This document shows positions 28,465 through 37,511 of a DNA stretch of 64,000 bases, in pieces. The stretch is from Azospirillum tabaci (GTDB lineage: Bacteria > Pseudomonadota > Alphaproteobacteria > Azospirillales > Azospirillaceae). The position numbers and the translations under genes are program-made. The number at the start of each line of letters is the position of its first letter. Position 1 is the stretch's first letter. The stretch spans positions 372,001 to 436,000 of the forward strand of contig NZ_JACCJY010000001.1 in NCBI RefSeq assembly GCF_014596085.1, read 5' to 3'. The notes below the pieces were generated by a model. That model searched no databases. It saw only the letters and a program-made list of their open reading frames with translations, and was not told where the DNA came from.

Positions 28465-28483
28465 TGTAGTGAATTTGCCTACA
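28465..28483 (-). promoter_or_regulatory. Inverted repeat TGTAG-N9-CTACA, likely operator of the antitoxin-toxin pair
   Basis: Arms at 28465-28469 and 28479-28483 in a locally A/T-rich patch, 16 bases before the antitoxin ATG. Phd-type antitoxins repress their own promoter by binding palindromes of TGTA(C/G)-type, so this is a reasonable candidate. It implies the pair has its own promoter inside the yej operon. Confidence 0.5.
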
Positions 28484-28520
28484 AGATGGCCGCGAACAGC
28501 CGTTCCGTCAAGAACGCCGG

Positions 28521-29633
28521 TCATTCTGCGGCCTTCTGCGCCACCGCGCCCGCCTCGTTGGCGGTTCCGGTGGCCGTGGAAAGCTGACCGATGGTTTTGC
28601 GCGGGTCGAAGGCGTCGCGCACCGCCTCGCCGATGAAGATCAACAGGCTCAGCATGATCGCCAGCACGAAGAAGGCGGTCAGGCCCAGCCAGGGCGCCTG
28701 GAGGTTCGCCTTGCCCTGGGCGAGCAGCTCGCCCAGCGAGGGGGAGCCGGGAGGCAGGCCGAAGCCCAGGAAGTCCAGCGCCGTCAGCGTGGTGATGGAG
28801 CCGTTCAGGATGAAGGGCAGGAAGGTCAGGGTCGCCACCATCGCGTTGGGCAGCACATGGCGCACCATGATCGTCGCGTCGGTGGCGCCCAGCGCGCGGG
28901 CCGCGCGCACATAGTCGAAGTTGCGCGCCCGCAGGAACTCCGCCCGCACCACATGAACCAGCGAGGTCCAGGAGAACAGCAGCAGCAGCCCAAGCAGCCA
29001 CCAGAAGTTCGGCGTCACCACGCTGGACAGGATGATGAGCAGGAACAGCGTGGGCAGGCCCTGCCAGATCTCGATGAAGCGCTGGAACAGCAGGTCGGTG
29101 ATGCCGCCGAAGTAGCCCTGTACCGCCCCCGCCATGATGCCGACGACCGAGGAGAAGGCGGTCAGCACCAGCCCGAACAGCACCGAGATGCGGAAGCCGT
29201 AGATCAGCCGCGCCACCACGTCGCGCCCCTGATCGTCGGTGCCCAGCCAGTTGTCGGCCGACGGCGGGGCCGGGGCGGGGACCGGCAGGTTGTAGTTGAT
29301 GGTGCGGTAGCCGTAGGGGATCGGCGGCCAGACGATCCAGCCCTTCTCCTCGATCAGCTGGCGCACGTAGGGGTCGCGGTAATCGGTCTCCGTCTCGAAC
29401 TCGCCGCCGAAGGTGGTCTCCGGATAGGCGGTGAAGACGGGCCAGTAGAGCGCGTTGTCGTATTTGATGAGCAGCGGGCGGTCGTTGGCGATGAACTCCG
29501 CGCCCAGCGACAGGGTGAACAGCACCAGGAAGATCCAGAAGGACCAGAAGCCCCGCCGGTTCGCCCGAAAATTCGCCAGCCGCCGCCGGGTAAGCGGCGT
29601 CACGCGCAGGCCGAGGAAACGGTCGCCGCTCAT
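28521..29633 (-). CDS. yejE: Peptide ABC transporter permease YejE
   Basis: 370 residues. N-terminal TPLTRRRLANFRANRRGFWS and the first membrane helix FWIFLVLFTLSLGAEFIAND, a long periplasmic region with PPIPYGYRTINYNLPVPAPA and NWLGTDDQGRDVVARLIYGF (DppC-type motif) identify YejE. The EAA loop reads YVRAARALGATDATIMVRHV. The C-terminus has IFIGEAVRDAFDPRKT. It is the second permease of the importer with YejB. A type B palindromic repeat separates it from yejB, and its stop is followed by the toxin-antitoxin pair before yejF. Confidence 0.93.
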   Translation of the reverse strand: MSGDRFLGLRVTPLTRRRLANFRANRRGFWSFWIFLVLFTLSLGAEFIANDRPLLIKYDNALYWPVFTAYPETTFGGEFETETDYRDPYVRQLIEEKGWIVWPPIPYGYRTINYNLPVPAPAPPSADNWLGTDDQGRDVVARLIYGFRISVLFGLVLTAFSSVVGIMAGAVQGYFGGITDLLFQRFIEIWQGLPTLFLLIILSSVVTPNFWWLLGLLLLFSWTSLVHVVRAEFLRARNFDYVRAARALGATDATIMVRHVLPNAMVATLTFLPFILNGSITTLTALDFLGFGLPPGSPSLGELLAQGKANLQAPWLGLTAFFVLAIMLSLLIFIGEAVRDAFDPRKTIGQLSTATGTANEAGAVAQKAAE

Positions 29634-29655
29634 GGTCGCGTCTCCTGCGTCCAAT

Positions 29656-29773
29656 CCCTCTCCCCCCCGGGGAGAGGGTGGCGCCGAAGGCGCCGGGTGA
29701 GGGTCCGCCGAGGATCAGCCCCGTGATCCTCGACGGTACCCCCACCCCAACCCTCCCCCGGGGCGGGGGAGGG
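29656..29773. repeat. Type B palindromic repeat between yejB and yejE
   Basis: Bounded by a CCCTCTCC..GGAGAGGG near-palindrome and a CCCTCCCC..GGGGAGGG near-palindrome, with inner GGCGCCGAAGGCGCC, GGGTGAGGGT, and a central GAGGATCA..TGATCCTC stem. Same family as 13054-13190 and 50146-50285. Inside an operon: transcripts reading from yejB into yejE must pass it. Confidence 0.8.
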
Positions 29774-29793
29774 AGAGTGCCAAAAGCTCGCCA

Positions 29794-30903
29794 TCACACC
29801 CTCCGCGCTTCGAAGTCGATGCGGGGATCGACGGCGACGTAGGTCACGTCGCCGACGAGGTTCATGATGAGCCCCAGCAGCGTGAAGAAGTACAGCGTGC
29901 CGAACATCACCGGATAATCGCGGTTGATCGCCGCCTCGAAGCCCAGCAGCCCCAGCCCGTCCAGCGAGAAGATCACCTCGATCAGCAGGGCGCCGGTGAA
30001 CAGGATGCCGATGAAGGCGCCGGGGAAGCCGGCGATGACGATCAGCATGGCGTTGCGGAAGATGTGGCCGTAGAGCACCCGCCGCTCCGCCAGACCCTTG
30101 GCGCGGGCGGTGACGACATACTGCTTGTTGATCTCCTCCAGGAAGGAGTTCTTGGTCAGCATGGTCAGCCCGGCGAAGCCGCCGATCACCATGGACAGCA
30201 CCGGCAGCACCATGTGCCACATGTAGTCGAGGATCTGCCGCCACCAGGGCAGGCTCGCCCAGTTGTCGGAGACCAGCCCGCGCAATGGGAACAGGTCGAA
30301 ATAGCGCCCGCCGGCGAAGACGACGATCAGCAGCACGGCAAACAGGAAGCTGGGGATGGCGTAGCCGACGATGACCACGCCGGAGGTCCAGACGTCGAAG
30401 GGCTGGCCGTCGCGCACCGCCTTGGCGATGCCCAGCGGGATCGACACCAGATAAACGATCAGCGTCGTCCAGATGCCCAGCGAGATCGACACCGGCATCT
30501 TCTCGATCACCAGATCGACGACGCTGCGGTCGCGGAAATAGCTCTTGCCGAAGTCGAACATCAGGTAGTTCGACATCATGTGGATGAAGCGCTCGTGCAG
30601 CGGCTTGTCGAAGCCGAATTCCTTCTCAAGCTGCTTGATGAATTCCGGGTCGAGCCCCTGGGCGCCGCGGTAGCGGCTGCCGGTGTCGCCGCCCTGGGCC
30701 TGCTGCGCCGCCGGGCCGCCGGTCTCGCCGCCGCCGGTGCCGCCGATGCGGGCGGTCGCCTCCACCGCGGTGCCCTGGACGCGGGCGATCATCTGCTCGA
30801 TGGGACCGCCGGGCGCGATCTGCACGATCAGGAAATTGATGACCATGATCCCGAACAGCGTCGGGATGATCAGCAGCAGACGGCGGATGATGTAGGCCAG
30901 CAT
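29794..30903 (-). CDS. yejB: Peptide ABC transporter permease YejB
   Basis: 369 residues. [20 protein letters not shown] begins the first membrane helix; the YejB-specific periplasmic insertion follows ([12 protein letters not shown], an Ala/Gly/Gln-rich stretch, [20 protein letters not shown]). The EAA loop is [20 protein letters not shown] and the end is the usual [11 protein letters not shown]. Longer than DppB because of the insertion, as in E. coli YejB (364 residues). Start at 30903 is the Met at the membrane helix; an upstream start would add a basic leader. Three stacked hairpins lie between yejA and this gene. Confidence 0.93.
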   Translation of the reverse strand: MLAYIIRRLLLIIPTLFGIMVINFLIVQIAPGGPIEQMIARVQGTAVEATARIGGTGGGETGGPAAQQAQGGDTGSRYRGAQGLDPEFIKQLEKEFGFDKPLHERFIHMMSNYLMFDFGKSYFRDRSVVDLVIEKMPVSISLGIWTTLIVYLVSIPLGIAKAVRDGQPFDVWTSGVVIVGYAIPSFLFAVLLIVVFAGGRYFDLFPLRGLVSDNWASLPWWRQILDYMWHMVLPVLSMVIGGFAGLTMLTKNSFLEEINKQYVVTARAKGLAERRVLYGHIFRNAMLIVIAGFPGAFIGILFTGALLIEVIFSLDGLGLLGFEAAINRDYPVMFGTLYFFTLLGLIMNLVGDVTYVAVDPRIDFEARRV

Positions 30904-30933
30904 CGCGCGGGTTCGCCTTTCTGTTTGCCGTCT

Positions 30934-31045
30934 CACCCCGGCGGCACTTTCGTGCCGCCGGGGTGCCCCTCTCGATCAATGCTAACGCATTGATCTGCCG
31001 GGTTCTACGGTTGGAAAATGATGGAAGCGTCCATTTCCCAACCGT
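30934..31045 (-). repeat. Three consecutive hairpins between yejA and yejB
   Basis: (1) arms 30934-30947 and 30952-30965, a perfect 14-bp GC stem with a TTTC loop; (2) GATCAATGC-TAAC-GCATTGATC at 30974-30995; (3) ACGGTTGGAAAATG at 31007-31020 against CATTTCCCAACCGT at 31032-31045, one mismatch. In transcript order, (3) begins directly at the yejA stop. No T-runs. Likely RNA stabilising or processing elements at the 3' end of the binding-protein message. Confidence 0.7.
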
Positions 31046-31046
31046 C

Positions 31047-32921
31047 TCAGGGCGCCGCGCGGCGGGCCGTGTTGGCGAGCTTCGCGTTCTTGTCGGGATC
31101 GACCCACCAGGTGTCGGTGAAGGCCAAGCCGTATTTGGGCGCAACCGCCGGATGGGAGAAACGGTTCCAATAGGCGACGCGCCGCACGTCGTCGTGCCAT
31201 TGCGGGATGACGTACCAGCCCCACAGCAGCACGCGGTCGAGCGCGCGGGTCGCCGTGACCAGGCTCTCGCGGTCGGGGGCCTGGATGACCTTGTCGATCA
31301 GCGCGTCGACCACCGGGTCCTTGATGCCGGCCAGATTGCGGCTGCCCGGCTGGTCGGCGCGGGCGGATTGCCAGTAGTCGCGCTGTTCGTTGCCGGGCGA
31401 GGTCGATTGCAGGATGCGCTGGATGACCATGTCGAAGTCGTAGCGGTCGATCCGGTTCTGATACTGGGCGGTGTCCACCACGCGGATGGCCGCCTCGATC
31501 CCGGCGCGCTCCAGGTTGCGGACGAAGGGCTGGACGATGCGGTCCATGTCCGGCTGCACCAGCAGGATCTCGAAGCGCATCGGCTCGCCGGTCTTCGCGT
31601 TCAGCAGCTTGTTGCCCTTCAGCTCCCACCCGGCCTCCTTGAGCAAGGACAGTGCCGTGCGCAGGTTCGGGCGGATGTTGCCCGACCCATCGGTCTGCGG
31701 CGGCGCGAAGGGCTTGGTGAAGACCTCCTCCGGCACCTTGCCGCGGAAGGGCTCCAGAAGCTTCAGCTCCTCCGGCGAGGGCAGGCCGGCGGAGGCCAGT
31801 TCGGAGTTGGAGAAGAAGCTCTTGGTGCGCTGGAACAACCCGTAGGACAGGTTGGCCCGCGTCCATTCGTAGTCGAACAGGTAATTCAGCGCCTCGCGCA
31901 CCTTGCGGTCGGCGAAGACCGGGCGGCGGCTGTTGAACACGAAGGCCTGCATGCCCTGCGGGTCCTGGTGCTTGATCTCCTCGCGGACGATGTGGCCGTC
32001 GCGCACGGCGGACACGTCGTAGCTGGTCACCCAGTTCTTCGACGAATGCTCCACCCGGAAATCGATGGCCCCGGCCTTGAAGGCTTCGAACACCACGTCG
32101 AGGTCGCGGTAATAGTCGAAGCGGATGCGGTCGAAGTTGTAGCGCCCGCGGTTGACCGGCAGGTCCTTGGCCCACCAGTCCGTCACCCGCTCGAAGACGA
32201 GGGAGCGGCCGGGCTGCACCTCGACGATCCGGTAGGGGCCGCTGCCGACGATGGGGTCCAGCGTCGTGCTGGCGAAGTCGCGCACCCCGGAGCCGTTTCC
32301 TTCGAACACATGCTTCGGCAGCACCGGCAACTGGCCCATGATGACCGGCAGCTCGGGGTTGCCGCCGTCGCGGAAGGTGAAGGTGACCGCACGCTCTCCC
32401 GTCTTCTCCGCCTTCACCACGTCGGCGTAGTAGGTGCGGTAGAGCGGGTGGCCCTTGTCGCGCAACGTCTCGAAGCTCCACACCACGTCCTCGGCGGTCA
32501 CCGGGGCGCCGTCGTGGAAGCGCGCCTGCGGGCGCAGCGTGAAGCGGACCCAGCTCCGGTCTTCGGCGACGGTGATGGTCTCGGCGAGCAGCCCGTAGCG
32601 GGTCAGCACCTCGTCCCCGCTCTCCACCGTCAGCGTGTCGAAGGGCAGGCTGGCCCCGGCGGCGGTCGACCCGCGCAGGATGAAGGGGTTCAGGCTGTCG
32701 AAGCTGCCGTAGGTCGCCAGCTTGATCTCGCCGCCCTTGGGGGCGTCGGGGTTGACGTAGTCGAAATGCTGGAAGTCCGGCCCGTATTTGGGCGTCCCAT
32801 GGGCCGTGACGGCGTGCCGGGCGGCTCCCTGCGGGTTGGATTGGGCATGGGCCACGGCGAAGGGTTCCGCCAGATACAGGCACATGACCGCGGCCAGGAT
32901 CGCTTTACCGGTCTTCCTCAT
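31047..32921 (-). CDS. yejA: Peptide ABC transporter binding protein YejA, copy 1
   Basis: 624 residues with a Sec signal peptide (MRKTGKAILAAVMCLYLAEP, ending AVAHAQ). The mature N-terminus HGTPKYGPDFQHFDYVNPDA followed by [20 protein letters not shown] is the YejA signature of SBP family 5. Further motifs: ARFHDGAPVTAEDVVWSFET, VGSGPYRIVEVQPGRS, and [21 protein letters not shown]. coli YejA is about 600 residues. As the gene nearest to yejB it is probably the main partner of the YejBEF importer. It is followed by three hairpins and then yejB, an arrangement that would allow high expression of the binding protein. Confidence 0.92.
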   Translation of the reverse strand: MRKTGKAILAAVMCLYLAEPFAVAHAQSNPQGAARHAVTAHGTPKYGPDFQHFDYVNPDAPKGGEIKLATYGSFDSLNPFILRGSTAAGASLPFDTLTVESGDEVLTRYGLLAETITVAEDRSWVRFTLRPQARFHDGAPVTAEDVVWSFETLRDKGHPLYRTYYADVVKAEKTGERAVTFTFRDGGNPELPVIMGQLPVLPKHVFEGNGSGVRDFASTTLDPIVGSGPYRIVEVQPGRSLVFERVTDWWAKDLPVNRGRYNFDRIRFDYYRDLDVVFEAFKAGAIDFRVEHSSKNWVTSYDVSAVRDGHIVREEIKHQDPQGMQAFVFNSRRPVFADRKVREALNYLFDYEWTRANLSYGLFQRTKSFFSNSELASAGLPSPEELKLLEPFRGKVPEEVFTKPFAPPQTDGSGNIRPNLRTALSLLKEAGWELKGNKLLNAKTGEPMRFEILLVQPDMDRIVQPFVRNLERAGIEAAIRVVDTAQYQNRIDRYDFDMVIQRILQSTSPGNEQRDYWQSARADQPGSRNLAGIKDPVVDALIDKVIQAPDRESLVTATRALDRVLLWGWYVIPQWHDDVRRVAYWNRFSHPAVAPKYGLAFTDTWWVDPDKNAKLANTARRAAP

Positions 32922-32963
32922 GCCCCTCTCGGTCCTTTTGTTTCCGGTAAGGTAGGGGTCCGT

Positions 32964-33920
32964 CTATGGCACATTCAAGGCGGATGCGGGCTCGGCGGCG
33001 TCCAAGCTTGCGGCGGGCTGGGGGGACGGCGCGGCGATTGGCGCCTGGAGCGCCGCGGAAAGCCCGTCCACGACCCGCGTCAGCGTGTCCAACTCCTCCA
33101 GGAAACGGGCGAACAGGGCGGGGGTCATCCGCTCGTCGAGGGCCGCGATCCCTTCGAACAGGTCGCGCCCGGTGTCGATCGCCAGGATGAAGCGCAGCCC
33201 GTCGGTGGTCAGCCGGACCTCGCGGGCGCCCGCCAGGGCGGCCAGCCGGGCGGCCAGGGCCCGCACCTCCGGAGGGAACCGCTGCTCGGCCTCCGCCACC
33301 GCGCCGTTCAGCGGGGTCAGCACCGGCTCGGCGCCCCGGACGCCGAGGGTGAGCGTGCAGGACAGCGGCGACCCGCCCGGTTGCGGCAGATCGATGCAGA
33401 GAAGCCAGCCGCGGAAAATCCGCTCGGGTCCCTTCAGAAGCCCGGCCGATTTGTGAAGCTCGACCTCGTTGAACCAGAAGGTCAGGCCCCGGCGCACGCC
33501 GGTGATGCCATCCTCGGCCTGGGCGCCGCTCGGCTTCAGGTCGCTGAACAACTGGCGCAGTCGGCGCCGTCCGAGGCAGCCGCCGGGCGCGTAGGTAAGG
33601 TCGGCGTGGCGGCAGGCGGCCAGCACGAGCGCGACGAAGAAGCGCTTGCGGCGGCGGCGGAAGAGAACGAACGGGACGGTGAAGACGGCGAAGGTGAGGG
33701 CGCCGTAGAGCTTTCCGCCGTGCTTTAAGGTCTTCAGGAGGAAGGGCAGCTTCACCAGGGCAAGCACCGTCCCGCCGATCACGGCGAAGACCAGCAGCAC
33801 GATGGCGGCGCGGGTTCCGGTCCGCTGGCGCTCCAGCCGGTCCAGCAGCGGCCGGATCTCCCGGTCGAAGAGGTCCTGGGGATCGGGCGCCGGTAAAGGG
33901 GTGGGTGTCTCCGGGGGCAT
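32964..33920 (-). CDS. DUF3137-like membrane protein
   Basis: 318 residues. An acidic N-terminal helix (DLFDREIRPLLDRLERQRTG) leads to two membrane helices (TRAAIVLLVFAVIGGTVLAL and ALTFAVFTVPFVLF), then a cytoplasmic domain. FWFNEVELHKSAGLLKGPER and IFRGWLLCIDLPQPG match the DUF3137 pattern ('..EV.L........F.GLF...D'). The C-terminal 25 residues are Ala/Pro/Ser-rich. Role unknown. It lies between the two yejA copies, 12 bases from the stop of one and 42 from the start of the other, so it must be on the same transcript. A link to peptide transport is suggested only by position. Confidence 0.7.
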   Translation of the reverse strand: MPPETPTPLPAPDPQDLFDREIRPLLDRLERQRTGTRAAIVLLVFAVIGGTVLALVKLPFLLKTLKHGGKLYGALTFAVFTVPFVLFRRRRKRFFVALVLAACRHADLTYAPGGCLGRRRLRQLFSDLKPSGAQAEDGITGVRRGLTFWFNEVELHKSAGLLKGPERIFRGWLLCIDLPQPGGSPLSCTLTLGVRGAEPVLTPLNGAVAEAEQRFPPEVRALAARLAALAGAREVRLTTDGLRFILAIDTGRDLFEGIAALDERMTPALFARFLEELDTLTRVVDGLSAALQAPIAAPSPQPAASLDAAEPASALNVP

Positions 33921-33932
33921 GGGACGGCGGCC

Positions 33933-35798
33933 TCAGCCTTCCTTGCCCGGCTTCACCCACCACGCCTCGGGGAAGCCGCTGTTGCGGAAGCCCAGATCGT
34001 ATTTCGGGGTCTTCTCCGGGAAGCCGAGAGTCGTCCGGTGGGCGATCCAGTTGTCCGGGTTGTACCAGTGCGGCACCATGTAGAAGCCCCACAGCAGCAC
34101 GCGGTCGAGCGCGCGGGTCGCCGCCTGGACCGACGCGAGATCCTTCGCCGCCAGCGCCTTTTCGATCATCGCGTCGGCCGCCGGTTCCTTGATGCCGGCG
34201 TAGTTGGCCGATCCCCGGACGTCCGCGGCGGCGGAGCCGAAGTAGCTGCGCAGCTCCGTTCCCGGCGGGGTGAAGAAGTTGAAGTTCGCCACCACCACGT
34301 CGAAGTCGAACTCGTCGGTGCGGGCCTGGAATTGAGCGGTGTCGACCACCCGCAGCACCGCGTCGATGCCCGCCTTGCGCAGCGCCTCCACATAGGGCTG
34401 GATGACGCGGGTCAGCGCGCCGGTGCCGTCAAGGAACTCGATGCTCAGCACCTCGCCAGTCTTGGCGCTGGTCATGCGACCGTTCTTCAGCTCCCACCCG
34501 GCCTCGCGGAACAGGCGCATGGCCTCGCGCAGGTTGTTGCGGTTGTTGCCGCTGCCGTCGGTCCTCGGCGGCTCGAAGGGGGTGGTGAAGACGCGCTCCG
34601 GCAGCTGGGCGCGGAAGGGCTCCAGCAGAGCCAATTCCTCCGGCGTCGGCGGCCCCTTGGCGCCGAAGTCGGAGTTGGGGAAGTTGGAGGTCGTGCGGAG
34701 ATATTGGCCGTACAGAATGTTCTTCTGAATCCATTCGAAGTCGAACAGATAGCCCAGCGCCTCGCGCACCCGCGGGTCGGCGAACTTGGCGCGGCGGGTG
34801 TTCAGGCGGAAGCCCTGGGCGCCCAGCGGCAGGTCGCTCTTCACCTCCACGCGGTTCACCCGGCCGTCCTTGGCGGCGGGAAAGTCGTAGCCGGTGGTCC
34901 AGCGCTGCGCCCGGTGCTCGGTGCGGAAGTCGTAGGCGCCGGCCTTGAAGGCCTCGAACATCACGTCGTCGTCGCGGTAGTAATCGACCTTCACACTGTC
35001 GAAGTTGTAGAAGCCCCGCGCCGTGGGCAGGTCGCGGCCCCACCAGTCGGCCACCCGCTCGTAGGTGATGGAGCGGCCCGGATCGACGGCCTTGATGCGG
35101 TAGGGGCCGCTGCCCAGCACCGGCTCCAGCGTCGTCTTGGAGATGTCGCGCCCATTGGCGGTCCACCAATGCTCGGGCTGGGGGGCTATGCTGGTGGCGA
35201 AGTCGATGATCGGCTTCATCTCCCCGGTGGTCTTCAGGGTGATCTTCAGCCGGTGCTCGTCCAGCGCCTCCACCGCGGCGACGCGGTCGAGGAAGGATTT
35301 CAGGAAGGGGTTGCCGTGCGCCTGGATGGAGTCCCAGGCGAAGACCACGTCGCCGGCGGTGACCGGCACGCCGTCGTGCCAGCGCGCCTCCCGGCGCAGG
35401 TGGAAGACGGCCCAGCTCCTGTCGTCGGGCAGTTCCACCGACTCCGCCAGCGACCCGTAGGCGGCGTCCATCTCCCAGCCGGAGCCGACCATCAGCGAAT
35501 CGGCGATCAGCCCCAGCGTGCGCGGGGTGACGCCGCGCAGGATGATCGGGTTCAGGCTGTCGAAGCTGCCCTGTGCGGCCAGGGTGATCTGTCCGCCTTT
35601 CGGTGCGTCGGGGTTGGCGTGCGGGAAATGGGTGAAGCCCGGCTTGAACTCCGGCTCGCCGAACTGCTTCAGGGCGGGAACGGTGACCGTCTGCGCCTGG
35701 ACCCCTTTCGCCTCGATTGGCGCCGACAGCGCGAGTAGGGCCAAAACGGCCGTCGTCCGGGCGGCAGCGAGAATTCGGCGCATCGTCGGTCCTGACAT
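33933..35798 (-). CDS. Peptide ABC transporter binding protein YejA, copy 2
   Basis: 621 residues. The signal peptide ([20 protein letters not shown], ending AKGVQAQ) is followed by [20 protein letters not shown] and [20 protein letters not shown], clearly a YejA homologue. The same motifs recur ([56 protein letters not shown]). It resembles copy 1 in every block but differs widely between them, so the duplication is old. First gene of the cluster: order is yejA2, DUF3137, yejA1, yejB, yejE, toxin-antitoxin, yejF. Two binding proteins with one membrane complex would widen the range of peptides taken up (inference). ATG 35783 is an alternative start. Confidence 0.9.
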   Translation of the reverse strand: MSGPTMRRILAAARTTAVLALLALSAPIEAKGVQAQTVTVPALKQFGEPEFKPGFTHFPHANPDAPKGGQITLAAQGSFDSLNPIILRGVTPRTLGLIADSLMVGSGWEMDAAYGSLAESVELPDDRSWAVFHLRREARWHDGVPVTAGDVVFAWDSIQAHGNPFLKSFLDRVAAVEALDEHRLKITLKTTGEMKPIIDFATSIAPQPEHWWTANGRDISKTTLEPVLGSGPYRIKAVDPGRSITYERVADWWGRDLPTARGFYNFDSVKVDYYRDDDVMFEAFKAGAYDFRTEHRAQRWTTGYDFPAAKDGRVNRVEVKSDLPLGAQGFRLNTRRAKFADPRVREALGYLFDFEWIQKNILYGQYLRTTSNFPNSDFGAKGPPTPEELALLEPFRAQLPERVFTTPFEPPRTDGSGNNRNNLREAMRLFREAGWELKNGRMTSAKTGEVLSIEFLDGTGALTRVIQPYVEALRKAGIDAVLRVVDTAQFQARTDEFDFDVVVANFNFFTPPGTELRSYFGSAAADVRGSANYAGIKEPAADAMIEKALAAKDLASVQAATRALDRVLLWGFYMVPHWYNPDNWIAHRTTLGFPEKTPKYDLGFRNSGFPEAWWVKPGKEG

Positions 35799-35958
35799 GG
35801 TTGGCCTGAAGTGGTTTGGCGGATCAGCCTTAGCATGTACGCGCCTTGCGGCGCGTCAAGTCCGCGTACGCAACGGTATCTTACGCCCGTTCGCTGGCGC
35901 CGGCCCGTCCGGGGGCGCAAAAAAGGCGGAAATGCGGCAAGCCCGACGAGGTGGTGAC

Positions 35959-36699
35959 ATGTCGATGTTCCGGCGTACGAGCGCGGAGTTTCTCGGCACC
36001 TTCTGGCTGGTCTTCGGCGGCTGCGGCAGCGCTGTCCTGTCCGCCGCCTTCCCGGAGGTCGGGATCGGGCTGACCGGCGTGTCCCTGGCCTTCGGTCTGA
36101 CCGTGCTGACCATGGCCTACTCGGTCGGCCACATCTCCGGCTGTCACCTGAATCCGGCGGTCACGGTGGGGCTGTGGGCCGGCGGGCGCTTCCCGGCCAA
36201 GGACATCCTGCCCTACGTCATCGCCCAGGTGGTCGGCGCCTTCCTGGCGGCGGTGGTGCTGTACGTCATCGCCACCGGCAAGGCCGACTGGTCGCTGGCC
36301 GCCAAGGGGCTGGCCGCCAACGGGTACGGGGAGCATTCGCCGGGCGCGTACAACCTCACCTCCGGCCTGCTGGCCGAGGTGGTCCTGACCTTCATGTTCC
36401 TGATCGTCATCCTGGGCTCCACCGACCGGCGGGCGCCCGCGGGCTTCGCGCCGCTGGCCATCGGTCTGGCGCTGACGCTGATCCACCTCATCAGCATCCC
36501 GGTCACCAACACGTCGGTGAACCCGGCGCGCAGCACGGGTCCGGCGCTGGTCGTCGGCGGTTGGGCGCTGCAGCAGCTCTGGGCCTTCTGGGTGGCGCCG
36601 CTGGTGGGCGGGCTGCTCGGCGGGCTGGCCTACCGCGCGCTGGCCGAGGAGATGCCGCCGAAGCCCGCCATCACCGGCGAGGCCCGGCCGTCGGCCTGA
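35959..36699 (+). CDS. aqpZ: Aquaporin Z
   Basis: 246 residues, six membrane helices plus two half-helices. Both NPA motifs are present: [20 protein letters not shown] and [20 protein letters not shown]. The selectivity-filter residues fit a water channel: Phe ([18 protein letters not shown] region), His ([19 protein letters not shown]) and Arg after the second NPA. The ATG at 35959 begins [16 protein letters not shown], as in E. coli AqpZ. It lets water equilibrate across the inner membrane. Divergent from the yejA2 gene; followed by a good terminator at 36741. Confidence 0.95.
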   Translation: MSMFRRTSAEFLGTFWLVFGGCGSAVLSAAFPEVGIGLTGVSLAFGLTVLTMAYSVGHISGCHLNPAVTVGLWAGGRFPAKDILPYVIAQVVGAFLAAVVLYVIATGKADWSLAAKGLAANGYGEHSPGAYNLTSGLLAEVVLTFMFLIVILGSTDRRAPAGFAPLAIGLALTLIHLISIPVTNTSVNPARSTGPALVVGGWALQQLWAFWVAPLVGGLLGGLAYRALAEEMPPKPAITGEARPSA

Positions 36700-36740
36700 G
36701 TCCTTCCTGACCGTTTCCCTTCGGGTCCCTCCCGACTCAG

Positions 36741-36773
36741 CGGACCGTGCCCCTCCGGCGCGGTCCGTTTTTT
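36741..36773 (+). terminator. Intrinsic terminator after aqpZ
   Basis: CGGACCG (36741-36747) and CGGTCCG (36761-36767) form a seven-base stem followed by six T. The loop is 13 bases with a possible inner pairing. Strong terminator for the plus strand. Confidence 0.88.
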
Positions 36774-36843
36774 ATGGGGATGTTCACCCTCCACCCGGCC
36801 CCACCCGACGGAAGTCACGGGCTTGTCGCGGGAACTTCGCGGT

Positions 36844-36874
36844 CGTCAACGGTTATTCTGAGCATCCGTTGACG
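36844..36874. promoter_or_regulatory. Perfect 9-bp inverted repeat CGTCAACGG-N13-CCGTTGACG
   Basis: Arms 36844-36852 and 36866-36874; ends 15 bases before the ATG of the 37-aa membrane protein at 36890. Long spacer and position fit either a repressor operator or a 5' RNA stem just before the ribosome binding site. No T-run. Confidence 0.5.
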
Positions 36875-36889
36875 CACCGGGAGTATATC

Positions 36890-37003
36890 ATGCGGCAGTT
36901 CGACCCCGATTCCAACCCGATGACCGACGAGGATTACGGGATTGTCCTCGGCCTGTTCATCGGCATCTACCTGGGGCTGCTGGCCGTCTCGCTGCTGCCC
37001 TGA
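36890..37003 (+). CDS. 37-residue single-span membrane protein
   Basis: Starts MRQFDPDSNPMTDEDYGIVL and ends in a hydrophobic helix LGLFIGIYLGLLAVSLLP. A GGGAG ribosome binding site sits six bases before the ATG. The acidic N-terminus would stay on one side and the last 20 residues span the membrane, with a small-residue GxxxG-like face (GLFIGIYLG) that could mediate helix packing. A conspicuous inverted repeat precedes it. Its last 37 bases overlap the end of the convergent hypothetical gene. Family not recognised. Confidence 0.55.
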   Translation: MRQFDPDSNPMTDEDYGIVLGLFIGIYLGLLAVSLLP

Positions 37004-37494
37004 CCGGCTCGGGTCTTCCGCCAATGGTCGGCCATGCGCTCCATGAGCTGACGGTAGCGGCGGTCGGACCGCATCATCCGGCGCACCGCCTTGCCGTTGC
37101 GCGGATCGGCGAGCATCCATTCCTCCGCGGCCATCTGGTGCTCCGGATGGATGGACAGCATGTAGATCGCCGCCTGCTCCGGCCCCGTCACGGCCTCTTC
37201 CTTCAGCCCCTCCAGGATCGCCCCGACATAGAGCGGCAGGACGTTGCGGAAGTCCTCCGGCCCGGTGCCATCCTGGGCGGGGGCACCGTCCTCGGCGCCC
37301 ATCAGGGCGCGGCGCTCCTCAGCCGGCAGGGCGAAGAAGGCGTCCAGCCCCAGCAGCAGGTCGCAGACCGTCTTCTTGCGGACCATCCAGTTGGCCCCGC
37401 CCGACACCCGGCCGGCCAGCGAGTGCAGGAAGGGGCGCAGCTTCTCCGGCGAGGTCTCGAAGACGGAGCGGGCGGGCGTGGCGATGGTTGCCAT
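36967..37494 (-). CDS. Hypothetical helical protein
   Basis: 175 residues, soluble, no signal peptide. Segments: FETSPEKLRPFLHSLAGRVS, WMVRKKTVCDLLLGLDAFFA, LPAEERRALMG, then LPLYVGAILEGLKEEAVTGP and MAAEEWMLADPRNGKAVRRM, ending with basic helices (RSDRRYRQLMERMADHWRKT). The GAGGAG ribosome binding site is seven bases before ATG 37494 and only one base before ATG 37500, so 37494 is chosen. It lies 17 bases downstream of hisN on the same strand and is probably cotranscribed with it. I do not recognise the family. Confidence 0.65.
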   Translation of the reverse strand: MATIATPARSVFETSPEKLRPFLHSLAGRVSGGANWMVRKKTVCDLLLGLDAFFALPAEERRALMGAEDGAPAQDGTGPEDFRNVLPLYVGAILEGLKEEAVTGPEQAAIYMLSIHPEHQMAAEEWMLADPRNGKAVRRMMRSDRRYRQLMERMADHWRKTRAGQGSSETASSPR

Positions 37495-37511
37495 GGGCAT
37501 GCTCCTCGGTC

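Noticed and set aside
30963-33728. Long plus-strand open frame opposite yejA1 and the DUF3137 gene
   Set aside because: Same shadow composition, no start signal, no recognisable domain.
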